Of a DNA stretch of 64,000 nt, positions 52,278-62,900 are shown one piece after another; positions within the stretch are counted from its first letter, which is position 1, and each line of letters starts with the position of its first letter. The stretch is from Alviniconcha marisindica. Lineage: Eukaryota > Mollusca > Gastropoda > Provannidae. The translations under genes were made by a program, and so were the position numbers. The DNA lies in the NCBI GenBank assembly GCA_018857735.1, contig JABMCL010002504.1, positions 256,770 to 320,769 on the forward strand, written 5' to 3'. Under the pieces are notes generated by a model. It saw only the letters and a program-made list of their open reading frames with translations, had not been told where the DNA came from and ran no database searches.

Positions 52278-52694
52278 TCACCAGTTCACTTGCAGTGTGG
52301 GAGCTTCATGAGCTCTGCAAATCTGTATCACTTTCTTAAGGGCAAGCTCTTTCGCTGACTTTGGCTTTTCATGTACCTTGTCATCCTTCACACCCGTGAC
52401 AATTCTACCTCTGGTCATTCTGTCAGTTTGAGTTTTGAAGTTGCAGGGTTTGGGTATCTTCCTATGGACAGCAGCACGAGTCAACGGCCTCACTCGCTTC
52501 TTGCATCCTCTGGTGGCACTTTTAGGTCTCAGGTCCTCATGAGCTGAACCAACACAGGATTCTTGGAATTTCTCAAGAACATTGTCTCTGTCTTTTCTGC
52601 TTTTGCCTTCATCAAAAGGTAGGCCTTGAAACGCATCTTCTCCTATGCAGGTTAGCAACACTGTAGGTGCAAGAAGCAGAGTCTTTTTGGTCAA
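52278..52694 (-). pseudogene. gag fragment of the Gypsy-type element
   Basis: An open frame of about 138 codons resembling the gag core of Gypsy-type elements: a LLTCIGEDAF stretch, later CNFKTQTDRMTRGRIVTG, then LALKKVIQICRAHEA. The element's nucleocapsid would assemble its RNA. It has no proper start and is followed by a frame-broken Cys/His region (about 52281-52095) with only a partial zinc knuckle. Confidence 0.82.
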
Positions 52695-53186
52695 GCCCGG
52701 AAGTGGAAACTACCTAATAGTTTTTTCAGTGTCTCACAAACCTCTCCCAGTTCACTGCAAGGACCACTGGTGTCCAGTTTTGTAGGAACAGGAACACGGG
52801 CTGTGAACCATCTTGTTGGCTGTGCATTTTCACCCATGATGACATTGGACCAGGTTTTAGCACTGGGCTAGCAGCAGTGTTTGTATACAGCACACAGTCA
52901 AGTTATGACAGTCCAGCTAACTTGAAACACATCTCTGTGACTGCACAAATGAGCTTATGACGCTATAGTAAGTCAACCTTGATGCTAAATGTCCAGTCAT
53001 TGCACCCTGGTGAAAGGCGATGAGCTGGTCATTCTGATCACTCTTCACTGTACAGTGGGAAGAAAGTATTCCTGGTGGCAGTGTCTGATGAGATGCAGAC
53101 TGTTCATGCACATCAAAGGAATGACTCACAGTTCTTCTTTTGTATAGTGTCCAACTTCAGCATTTTAAAGACTATGACACGTCATA

Positions 53187-53200
53187 GGGTTCTGACACCA
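53187..53200 (-). other. Primer-binding site of the Gypsy-type element
   Basis: Minus-strand TGGTGTCAGAACCC directly inside the 5' LTR; it starts TGG, complementary to a tRNA 3' CCA end. Confidence 0.75.
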
Positions 53201-53205
53201 CATTA

Positions 53206-53338
53206 TGTCTGGAATTTGGCGAATGGACTTGCTTGCTTGTTTTTTCGATGCACATTCTCAGACAGAAGACATTGCAATTCTCACTGACATTAAATGGGGA
53301 CCGGCCATATGGGAATACGGCTAATTAGCATCACACCA
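53206..53338 (-). repeat. 5' LTR of the Gypsy-type element
   Basis: Shares with the 3' LTR the outer TGGTGT, then TATTCCCATATGGCCG(G/A)TCCCCA and, near the inner end, AAGTCCA(T/C)TCGCCAAA. About 133 bp, with the middle diverged and shorter than its partner. Confidence 0.85.
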
Positions 53339-53574
53339 GCAATGCAGTCATGCTACCCCCAGCCTGCTAATTGATTTTCAATGTTGATCAGATTTCTGCT
53401 GTGGGATCTTTAATATGCATGTGCCTCTGGCCCAGAACCATGGGTTTGTGTATGTGTGTTGGGGTTGTCTTTTCTTCTTTTTTTAAATAAAAAAATTCAC
53501 TCATCCGAAGGACTTGACACTGACCGACCACCCCTAAGGCTCAGGGGGAAAGGGAGAAGGTGTCTCACTTCCTG

Positions 53575-53640
53575 AACTGGGGTTCGAATGTAATACAACC
53601 TCGATCCAATGTCTTGACCACTGAGCCATGCCTAGCAGTG
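53575..53640 (-). mobile_element. tRNA-derived SINE head (probable)
   Basis: Minus strand: ATGGCTCAGTGGTCAAGAC resembles an A box, followed at tRNA spacing by CATTCGAACCCC, a partial B box. No matching 3' part was confirmed. Confidence 0.5.
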
Positions 53641-53919
53641 ACTGACCGTTTTATGCACTCATTATACCAGTATTTGTACATCAGACCGAAGCATTATCAT
53701 TCTGTATTGTATTTAAGATTATAGACGCACAGATTGTTTACATTGTTTTATGAAAGACAAGTATGCTGAGTGTCCAAACAAATGTCAATCAGTGTTGAAA
53801 ACATGCTGAAACTGTTTTAAAGGTAAAGCAGAAACAGTGCAGATTCTTGTGTGTAAAACTTACTCAGTGATAAGAATTATATGATAATCCGGTTGTCATT
53901 TCCGGTTTATTTTTATATT

Positions 53920-54120
53920 CCTGTTTTGTGCATTGTGGTGGGATATTATTTTCTTTAAAGTGTGTCCTATTAGTACAAGAAGATGTATAACGTTTACTCC
54001 CTGTCACTAGTGTCATATATTTGTGGTTCATTTTCATGTGCATCATGTTTCGTGCATTGTGGTTGCATGTTATTTCCTTTGTGTCTTTTGTTAGAACAAG
54101 AATACCTTTTCTTCCTGGCC
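53920..54120 (+). repeat. Direct repeat of about 124 bp (two diverged copies)
   Basis: GTTTTGTGCATTGTGGTGGG..TTATTTTCTTT..GTGTC.T.TTAGTACAAGAA at 53923 recurs at 54047 with changes. Confidence 0.75.
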
Positions 54121-54144
54121 ATAATTTTATGTACGTTTGTGCAC

Positions 54145-54600
54145 AAGTGTCGATCAGCCGGAGGATGAACATCGTAACTCGTGTTTTGACGTAGTTTTAG
54201 GCACATGTTCTGTACACGAGTGTCAGCTGGAGCATAACTCGTGGTTTGACGTAATTTTCTGTACATGTTCTGTACACGAGTGTCAGTTGAGCATAACTCA
54301 TGTTTTGACGTAATTTTCTGTAAATGATCTGTACACGAGTGTCAACTGGAGCATAGCTCGTGTTTTGACTTAAGTTTCTGTACATGTTCTGTACGCGAGT
54401 GTCAGATGCAGTATGTACAGCGTAACGCGTGTTCTGTCACAGCTTTCTCTTTATGTTCTGTACTCAAGTGTCAGCTGGAGTACACAGTCGTGTACAACGA
54501 AACACGTGTTATTGTCGTGAGTTTCTGTGCCCCGTTGTGTACGCGAGCGTGGGCTCAAGTCCGTGGCGGTTGCACACACAGCGTAACGCGTGTACATTGT
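54145..54600 (+). repeat. 60-bp tandem array, about seven increasingly diverged copies
   Basis: Units run AGTGTCAGCTGGAGCATAAC, TCGTGTTTTGACGTAATTTT, CTGTACATGTTCTGTACACG. Later units become longer and richer in CpG and lead straight into the GC island. Confidence 0.93.
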
Positions 54601-54960
54601 GATTGTGTGCCCAAGACGCGCCGGCGAAGGAGCGTCCCCGACAAGGCGGACCGCGCGGGCCCAGCCACAGGGAGGTGGAGCGGAGCAAGCAGGGCGGGCA
54701 GGAGAGGGCCGGGGCGGGCGACCCCGTCGTCCCCAGGCCCCCGTCCCGAGGCGGGGCCGCGCTAGAAAGAGGCCGGGGGGGTCGCAAGGAGAAGGAGGCC
54801 GGGCTGGCCCCAGGCAAGCGGGGGGAGGAGCATCTGCAGGAGAACTGACGGGGCGTGGGAGGACGCCGGAGAGTCGGACGTCACGTGCGGGCCACCCAGT
54901 GATTCAAACGGCAGCGCTGTTCTTCGGGGGAAGCTGCCTGCGCCTTCCGGGACATGCACG
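54600..54960 (+). other. GC-rich CpG island
   Basis: The stretch 54615-54840 is roughly three-quarters G+C with many CpG, against about 40% around it. Long open frames on both strands encode Gly/Arg/Pro-rich sequence, as GC-rich DNA does by chance. It may be an unannotated promoter or first exon, or foreign sequence. I see no known protein. Confidence 0.6.
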
Positions 54961-56966
54961 CGTGTAAAGGGCGTTGAAGGAGAGACAGGTTGTTGCGAAT
55001 GAATACCTGACGTAGCTTAAGGACGTTGTTGTCAAACTGTGCAAAGGGAGCTCCGGTGTTGATTGTACGATTGCTGAGGTGGTATGCAAGTTTTGTTGTT
55101 TGTTGTTTGGGTTTTTTGTTTTGTTTGTTGTGAGGAGGGGGAAAGGGAGGAGACACAGTAAACGAGTAAGGTTTGATGTGTGGGCGAGTTTGTGAGAGTG
55201 AAAGCTCTGCAGAAAGTGGGATGCATGGCTGTGTATAATCAAGACTGGTGCGCTGTGTGGGTGAATTCAGTCAAGTCAGAGGAAATGTGTTTGAAGGTGC
55301 ACAGAGAAATTGGGTATTTTCAGCAAACATGTCATCGGTCAATTTTATTTCAAATCGAGTCAAATCCTAGACTTGCTTCGTGGTATTAAGTTATTTGACC
55401 TTATCAGTATATGTGAACTGATGCAGTCAGGCAGGTGGTTTCAATGTTGTCAGTGACAAGGCTGCAATGAATTTTCCCAGCAGTTTGCAGCATGAAATGG
55501 TGGCAGTGGCCATGGTGTGGAAGGGGTTGTAGCCATGGCGAGGTGTGTGTCGGAAATTGCGAGACAACATTGTACCATGCATGATCTTTTTACCTTCATG
55601 GGAACTCAATAAAACGCACCATCAATGAGTGCTTGTTGTTGAACCTGTCTGAATGCGTAGAACATGATGATTATGTGCCACCGTCTTCACGTGTGGACAA
55701 GCTGATACAGAATGGTTGTGTGTGATGAAAGTTTGATTATTTTGCTACAAACGTCCAAGGATCTTACACAAATTCAGGGCAGTGGCTGTTTTCAGCCACA
55801 TAGTTGTCTCGCACACAAGCGTCCATGCGTACACAAGCACACACACCACGCACGCATGCACTCACACACACACACACACACACACGAACGAACGCATTTC
55901 AAGGATACCATGTTAGTCAAGACAAAGCAATTTCCACGTTGTGTCATCATGATTTTAATCTTTAAAACAATAAACGGTAGACTGTTAACTTTGCAAACAA
56001 TGGCTGGGAAGACTTCTGTGACCAGCAGCACATCACAGGCTGTTCACGACACAAGACAACAAAAACAAACAAAATATGGTACTAAAGATTCTTTTTAACA
56101 GTGGAAGACTTTCCCTCAGGTATTTGTTTCACTCGAAACATGACGCTACAACCGAGTCTCAAAGACAAGTAAGTAACTTGGTGTTTTACGCCCAGTCAAG
56201 TGCATCATAGGCGATAAGGACTGAGTGTCAAGACGCCTATGGAAAACCAAAGGGGCTCTTTTGGACGGACAGTCCAGGACGTCCACCTCCTGAACCATGA
56301 TGGGGAGGGCTGTGATTGTTTCGATTTTAAAGTGCATTTTACGCTTAGATCATACCTACCACAATGCCCGTTCAGTTTTGAAGGTATCTGCTACATAATA
56401 TCTTCAGATTTTTTTGGGAGTTTTTTTGTTGTTGTTTTTTTTTTAATAGTAGCTTACGCGGGCATTGACTCCTTTCATTTTTTGTTCGGTAGTTACCCCA
56501 GATTTTATCATGGTTTAAAAAATAAGTGAAGGAAGACAGGATATTTTGTCTTTAGGGTTCTATTTTTCATTCCAGCATTGTTTTTTATTTATAATAAAAT
56601 CTTTTATTTTTTTTTTTTAATGGGGAACAAATCAACGATAAAAACTGAGCGACATCAGTTATCGATCTCCCGTCAAAAACCCTCTCAAACCTGTTTTTTT
56701 TTTGTTTTGTTTTGTTTTTTTCGCGCTTTCAATGCCCCACCCTTAAATAATGATTACTAGCTATCATAACCGAATGTAAAAGTTTTTTGTTTAAAAAAAA
56801 TGTTTGTCTGTCTGTATGCGGGTTTAACTGATTATGCCAGCGTGTACACGTATTGATGATTAAAAAAAAAAAGTGATTCGGAAAAAACGTTCCAGTTTAC
56901 AAACTAACTTTTTACCATCCGGTGAAATAAAATGATAATAAAAAAATAAAAAGAGAGAGAAAAAGA

Positions 56967-56997
<31 letters not shown>

Positions 56998-57756
56998 GAA
57001 GAGTACATGACAGACCTTTTCAAATGTTTCAACTTGTTTGACTCTTTTGGGTTTTCTGATTGAAGAAATTTTTTTGGGAAATCGGAAAACCCTGCAATGA
57101 AATTTCTATGTTGTGAGGAAACTTTTAAAAAAGAATTGACTGCCGGCGTTCGGAAAAAAACAAAAACACATCAACTCCCAAACAGTAAAAGGACAGACTA
57201 TGAGAGGCCAAATTTAAGCTTCAGATCGTGTTTTTTTATTTAAAAATTTAGTAAATTTATACATTATTTCGCGTGCGTTTAAACAAGAAAGGGCCACACC
57301 CACAACGCACGCAGGGCACACCCGTGGGGGGGCCGACTATCTGGTAAAATTATAAAAACCGGGAATGATAAAGAAAAAAAATTTTATAGATGGAATGACG
57401 GTTTATTTGTATGAAACCCTCTATAGCCGGTCAATGCCCGGCACAGCCCGGGAAAATTTTTTCGTTTTGGCCTTTTTTGGTTGTACCTTTGCTCGCGGGG
57501 GGCCCACTCCTTTTTTAGGCTCGCAGCGAGTTGGCAGTCCCTGAAAGTGTATTGTCTCGGGGTGGGGTGGGGAAGAAAGAGGAAAGCCCCCCATTTCCCC
57601 CCCCCAAGCGCCCCCCCCCCCCCCCCCACCCACCCCCCAGGCACCCAGGGCACGTATACAAAACCACCCGCGGGCGCGCCCCACACACAAAACGACAAAC
57701 CAATCCCCAACATTGAAACAAAGTTACGTGCTCGTATAAAGAGAAGCTGTAATTAC
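54961..57756. other. No gene recognised; homopolymers increase towards 57,720
   Basis: Contains a dispersed repeat copy (56160-56310) and CA runs. From about 57,050 homopolymer runs become unusually frequent, and 57,590-57,630 is mostly C, ending abruptly near 57,720. None of the downstream ABCC exons expected here (end of the second membrane domain, second nucleotide-binding domain) is visible. Confidence 0.6.
56160..56310 (+). repeat. Dispersed repeat copy
   Basis: TAACTTGGTGTTTTACGCCC AGTCAA, then GGACGGACAGTCCAGGACGTCCACCTC matches 2986-3010 and 15240-15290. Confidence 0.78.
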
Positions 57757-57941
57757 CACTTCTATGTCCCTGGACACTCTGTTCATGATGCGCCCCATGG
57801 GAGTGGTGTCGAAGAAAGACATCGGGGCGTGGAAGAGGCGCGTGATCAGGGTGTCATGAAGTTTCTGGCCCGCGTACACCATGCGTGTCCAGAACAAATA
57901 GTTGTAGACCAGGAGGAGGATCACTGTGAATGCGAGCACAC
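57757..57941 (-). CDS. ABCC-type exon: second membrane domain, FFDTTPMGRIMNR segment
   Basis: Acceptor GAGGAG before GTGTGCTC is pyrimidine-poor but phase-consistent; donor GTAATT. It encodes a hydrophobic span, LAFTVILLLVYNYLF, and the conserved coupling region. Confidence 0.9.
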
Positions 57942-59380
57942 CTCCTCAATAGGCCTGACTACATGCATGTGCATTTCATTCTTCCATCGATCCATCCATA
58001 CAAGGAACCAAACACCCACTCACTCACTCAGTCCCAAGAAGAGTCGATTACTAATTTAAATGCATCTTTAGTTTTTTACAGAGCTAGCTTATGTATGTAG
58101 TCACCAACAGTTAACACGTACTAGTGCGGGATATAAGTTGCATAGTGCCCACTGGTGTCAATTGCAACTCTTCCAGCCCTGCGCTGCTTTGAACTGTTTA
58201 ATAAGTGCAACCAGTGCTTGATCATTATTGTTGTTTATTGGCATCATTAATATTATGTTATATACAAGATCCTATAACAAGGGTAAGCCCCTTTTTCAAG
58301 CGACAAAACAATAATCAAAACAACAGTTCAGCTGTGAACAATGAAATTTTAGTTGTGGTGTGTTCCGAGTGTTTGGAAGAATGTTGGCATTACAATGACG
58401 TGCAGTGACATATGCGTAATGCAGTAAATAGTGTGATATAATAACTGGATCACACAGAAGACAGACTATTAATTAAAATAATTCCATTCTACAATCATAA
58501 TCATTATTTCTCTTACGTACACTGAACACAGCCCAGGAGTCCGTAGTACAGCAGGTACGTGTGGTTCGTGTCAATGAAGACCTCGGACCCCCACTGTGAT
58601 TGGTTGTTGAGTAACGGGTCATCCGTCCATTGGCTGAGCCAGAAGTTGGCCGACACGCTGACTGCGCGGAAGGCGCCAAAACACACGAGAGCCACAGTGA
58701 AGGGGAGGAGTCTCGCTGCTTTGATGTACGTCCAGTACACCCGCCACGACACCTACCACACCACGCACATACAGACCGAGGATTCCGGACTGCCAATCAC
58801 CCGACCAGCTTCAGCCAATCAAAACGTTACAAATAAAACTTCCTGCGATAAGCCCGAAGGCTGGGCTCTATGAGCCTCACAAGCTAAAGCATAGCAGTAG
58901 AGCGAAGGACTTGTGAATTCCAAACAAAATCTTCAAAATAAGTGACCGCGCTCGTTCTTTGATGACGACAGATGTCAGCTGCAATCAGCTGAGGCAGATT
59001 ACAATCATCTGAATGCTGGAGTCAGGCATTATTACGCATGCACCCCCACCCCACCCCCCCCCCCCGTTCCTACCTGTCCTGATCCCAGTTTTTCACGGTG
59101 GCGAGCTTTCTTCCAGACTGTCTCTTCTCCAGTTTCGTGTCCTTCTGCCTCGCCATTATGAATGCAGTGAATAAAATTATCTCACCTCCACCCCCCCTAT
59201 CCCACCACTACCTCCCCGATTTGCACTCTGGAGAGTCTTACCTGTCCCGTTTCCAGTTTTTCCACGGTGATGAGCTTTCCTCCAGACTGTCTCTTCTCCA
59301 GTTTCGTGTCCTCCAGCCTCGCCTCCCTGTCACGGGTCACTGACCGTTCGGAGGTGGTGGAGCTTCTGCTTTTGCTTCGG
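57757..59380 (-). CDS. ABCC/MRP-type ABC transporter, three internal exons (partial gene)
   Basis: An exporter of organic anions and conjugates in animals. Three minus-strand exons join in phase: 59380-59242 (linker after the first nucleotide-binding domain, with SRSSTTSERS, EDTKLEKRQSGGKL and ETGQ), 58752-58521 (VSWRVYWTYIKAARLLPF, ANFWLSQWTDDP, a glycosylation-type NQS and NHT) and 57941-57757 (LVYNYLFWTRMVYAGQKLHD, HAPMSFFDTTPMGRIMNRVS RDIEV). This order is characteristic of the second membrane domain start in ABCC1-like proteins. The NWLSxWTDDP and PMSFFDTTPxGRIxNR motifs are clear. No Walker, signature or second nucleotide-binding domain is in the window. The paralogue cannot be decided. 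It is either cut by the window and bad sequence, or truncated. Confidence 0.92.
58521..58752 (-). CDS. ABCC-type exon: start of second membrane domain
   Basis: Acceptor GTGGTAG, donor GTACGT (the overlapping GTAAGA four bases on breaks the phase). Membrane span around LLPFTVALVCFGAFRAVSVS, then the lumenal or extracellular loop with likely N-glycosylation sites NQS and NHT. Confidence 0.9.
59072..59154 (-). pseudogene. Partial duplicate of the ABCC linker exon with donor
   Basis: Matches 59240-59323 almost base for base (DTKLEKRQSG identical), 169 bp downstream in transcription, and keeps a GTAGGA donor. One base is missing after the T5 run (59091-59095 region), shifting the frame so the end reads VKNWDQDR instead of VEKLETGQ. 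The 5' part of the exon and its acceptor are not duplicated. Confidence 0.9.
59242..59380 (-). CDS. ABCC-type exon: inter-domain linker
   Basis: Acceptor CCTGTCCAG, donor GTAAGA. Basic and Ser-rich linker ending KLITVEKLETGQ, with the acidic/phospho-type pattern usual for ABCC linkers. Confidence 0.88.
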
Positions 59381-59937
59381 CTGGACAGGAACAGCAGAAA
59401 GAATAACCCACGAGACAAGGATTTTTTTAGTTTGACTCTGTTGAGCTATGTACGACTGTCAAACGCTGTTTCGCGTTTGTTTGTGGGAAACACACTGTCA
59501 ACAAATCCTGTCGTCCGGTCGTGAGCAAATAAGCCACGTTCCAACACTGCGCAACTATATCGAATCTACTTGCGATTTACTGCAATAATCTATCGAGAGA
59601 CTCACATGAACAGAACAACAAACACCTGAATAACCCACAGTAACTCTCAACTGGCCTGCAAGTAAATGCAAGGCACATCAACACCAAAGGAACATTATCT
59701 TTATACATGCCCCCAAGTCTCAAATACCCCTCTATTTCAGGCACAGTCATGGAAACACTGGCGTGTATACAGCATAAGACAAAACCAATTTTACTCAAGA
59801 CCGGACATAGTCCTTTGATCTCCAAACAGGTTCAACATATAAACACAAATACATTGACTGACATGTTAGCCAGTTTGCTGTTGACTGTGCTGTGTCGAAA
59901 ACTGTGAACCGCTATGACGGCTCGTTACTTTGCGCTT

Positions 59938-62900
59938 TTTAAAAAAGGGGGGTTTTTTTTTGTTCCCCCTTTTTTTTTTTTTTTTTTTTTAAATTTTTTA
60001 AATTTTTTTTTCCCCCCCCCCCCCCCCCCTTCCCCCAAAAAAAAAACCCCCTTTTTTTTTTGGGGGGGGTTTAAAAAAAACCTTTAAAACCGGGTTTAGC
60101 CTCCCCCCGGGGGGCCAAAAAAATTTTTTTTTTTGGGCCCCCCCCCCCGCCCAAAAAACCCCCCAAAAAAAATTTTTTTTAAAAGTTTAATTTTTAAAAA
60201 AAAAAATTTTTTTTTTTAAAAAACCCCCCAAAAAATTTTTTTGGTCCCACCCCCCCACCTTTCCCCACTCCCCCCCCTTTAATTTTTCTGGGGGGGGGGA
60301 AAAAAAAAAAGGGGGGAAATTTTGGGGGGAAAAAAAAGGGGAAAAAAAAAAAGGGCCCCCCCTTTTTTTTTCCCCCCCTTTCCCCCCCCCCGGGGGGGGA
60401 AAAAAAAAAGGGGGGGTTTTTTTTTTTTTTTGGGGGGTTTTCCCTTTTTTTTAAAAAGGTTTTTTTTAAAAAAAAAATTTTTTTTTTTGTTTTTTTGTTT
60501 TTTTTGGCCCCAAAAAATTTTTCCCCCCTTTTTTTTGTTTTAACCCCTTTTCCCCCCTTTTTTTTTAAAAATTTTTTTTTGGTTTTTTTTGGGGGGGGGG
60601 CCCCCTTTAAAATTTTTTTTTAAAAATTTTTTTTTTTTTTTCCCCCCCAAATTTTTTTTTTTTTTAAAACCCCTTTTTGTTTTTTTTTTTTGGTTTTTTT
60701 TTGGGGTTTTTGGGGGTTTTTTTTTTGTTTTTTTTGTTGGGGGGGGGGGGGTTTTTTTTTGGGGTTTTTGGGGGGGGGGGTTTAAATTTTTTTTTTTAAA
60801 AAAAATTTAATTTCCCCAAAAAATTTTTTTTGGGTTTTAAAAGGGGGGGGGGGGGGGGGGGGGGGGGGTCCAGGCCCCTTTTAAAAAAAGGGGGGGGGCC
60901 CAAAAAAAAAAAAAAAAAAAAAAACCCCAACCCCAAAAAAAAAAAGGTTTTAAAAAATTTGGGGGGGGTTTTTTGGGGGTTTTTTTTAAAAAAATCCCCT
61001 TTCCCCTTTGGGGGGTTTTTAAAAACCCAAAACCCCCCCCTTTTTTTAAAAAAAAAAAGGGGGGGGGGGGGAAAACCCAATTTTTTTTTTTTCCAAATTT
61101 TTTTTTAACCCTTTTTTTGGGGTTCCCCCCCAAAAAAAAATTTTTGGGGGCCCTTTTTGGGGTCCCAAAAAACCCCCCCCCCCAAAACCCCCTTTTTTTT
61201 ATTAAAAAGGGGGGTTTTTGGGGGGTTCCCCCAAAGGGTTTTTTAAAAAAACCCCCCCCCCCCCCCCCGGGGGGGTTTTTTTTAAAAAAAATTTTTTAAC
61301 CCTTTTTCCCCCCCTTTTGGGTTTTTTTGGGGGGGGGGTTTTTTTTTTTAAAAAAAATTCCCCAAGGTTTTAAAAAATTTGGGGGGGGTTTTTTTTTTTT
61401 TTTTTTGGGGGGGCTGGGCCCCCCCCCCAAAAAAAAAAAAAATTTGGGGGGGTTTTTTAAAAAAATGGCCCAAAAAATTTTTTTTAAAAAAATTTTTTTT
61501 TTGGGCGGTTGGTTTTCCCCCCCCCTTTTTTCCGTTAAAGGTTCCGGGGTTTTAAGGAAATTTTTTAAAAAAGGGGGGGAATTTTTTGAAAAGGGGGTTT
61601 AAAAAACCCCCCAAAAGGGGGGGAAAAAGGGGGGGGGGGTTTGGGGGGGGGCCCCCAAAAAACGCCCAAAAAAAAAGGGGGGGGGGAAAAGGGGGGGGGA
61701 AAAAAACCGGAAAAAATTTTTTAAAAAGGGGGGGGGCCCCCCCCGGGGGGCCCCCGGAAATTTTTTGGGGGGGAAACCCAAAGGGTTTTAAAGGCCCTTT
61801 TTCCCCTTTTGGGGGGGGGCCCTTTAAAAATTTTAAAAAAAAAACCCCGGGGGGTTTTGGGGGGGGTTTTTTTGGGGGTTTGGGGGTTTTTTTGGTTTTT
61901 GGGGGGGGTTTTTGGTTTCCCCCCTTTTTTTTTTGGGAAAAAAGGGGTTTTTTTTTTGGGGGTTTTTTTTGGGGGGGCCCCTTTTTGGGAAAAGGCCAAA
62001 AAGGGGGGGGCCCCCCCCCCCCCCAAAAAAAATTTTAAACCCCCCCCCCCCCCCCCAAAAAACCCCCCCCCCCCCAAAAAAAAAAAAACCCCCCCCCAAA
62101 AAACCCCCCAAAGGCCCCCCCCACCCCCCAAAAAATAAAACCCAAAACCCCAAAAAAAACAAACAAACCCCAAAAAAAAAAACCCCCCCAAAAAAAAAAA
62201 AAAAAAAAAAAAAAGGAAAAATTTTTTAAAAACAAATCCAAATTTTAAAAAAAAAAATTTTTTTTTTAAAAAAATTTTTAAAAGGGGGAACCCCCCCCTT
62301 TTTTTTTTAAAAAAAAAAAACTTTTAAAAAGGGAAAAAAATTTTTTAAAAAAAAAAAAGGGGGAAGTTCCCTTTTTTCCCCCCCCCAAAAAAAAAAAAGG
62401 GGAAAAAATTTTTTTTTTTTTAAAAAAAAAATTTTTTTTTTCAAAAAACCCCCCCCAAAAATTTTTTTTTTGGGGCCCCCCGTTTTCCCCCTTTTTTTTG
62501 GGGGTTTGGGAAGGGGGGTTTAAAAATTTTTTTTTTTTTCCCCCCCCCCTTTTTTCCCCCCCTTTTTTTTGGGGGGGGGGGGGTTTTTTTTAAGGGTTTT
62601 TTTCCCTTGGGGGGGTTTTTTGGGGGTTTTTAATTTGGAAAAAAAGGGGCCCCAAAATTTGGGTTTTTTTTCCCCAAAAAGGAAACCTTTTTTCCCCAAA
62701 AAAGGGGGTTTTTTTTTTTTTTTTTGGGTTTTTTTGGGGGGGGGGGGGTTTTTTTTTTGGGGGGCCCGTTCAAAAGGGGGGGGGGGCCGGGAAAAAAAAA
62801 ATTTTCCCGGGGGTTTTTTTTTTAAAAAAGGGGGGGGGTTTAAAAGGGAGGGTTTTGGGGGGGGGGGGGGGTAAAAAATTTTTTAAAAAAAAAGGGGGCC

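Larger units (their letters stand above)
50024..53338 (-). mobile_element. Decayed Gypsy-type LTR retrotransposon, reverse transcriptase deleted
   Basis: Read on the minus strand in order: 5' LTR (53338-53206), primer-binding site, gag, degraded zinc-knuckle region, aspartic protease, a jump to the RNase H/integrase junction, integrase zinc-binding region, polypurine tract, 3' LTR (50202-50024). The reverse transcriptase and most of RNase H are absent. Only about 0.4 kb lies between the end of protease (about 51680) and the RNase H tail (51291), and part of that is another repeat. Frames contain stops and shifts, so the copy is dead. No clear target duplication was found. Confidence 0.88.

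Noticed and set aside
54590..54967. Arg/Gly/Pro-rich open frames in the GC island
   Set aside because: All frames are open in GC-rich DNA; there is no convincing start, splice pattern or protein family.
57384..57721. Overlapping open frames on both strands before the ABCC exon
   Set aside because: Homopolymer-rich, poor-looking sequence with C and G runs; no similarity to the missing ABCC domains.
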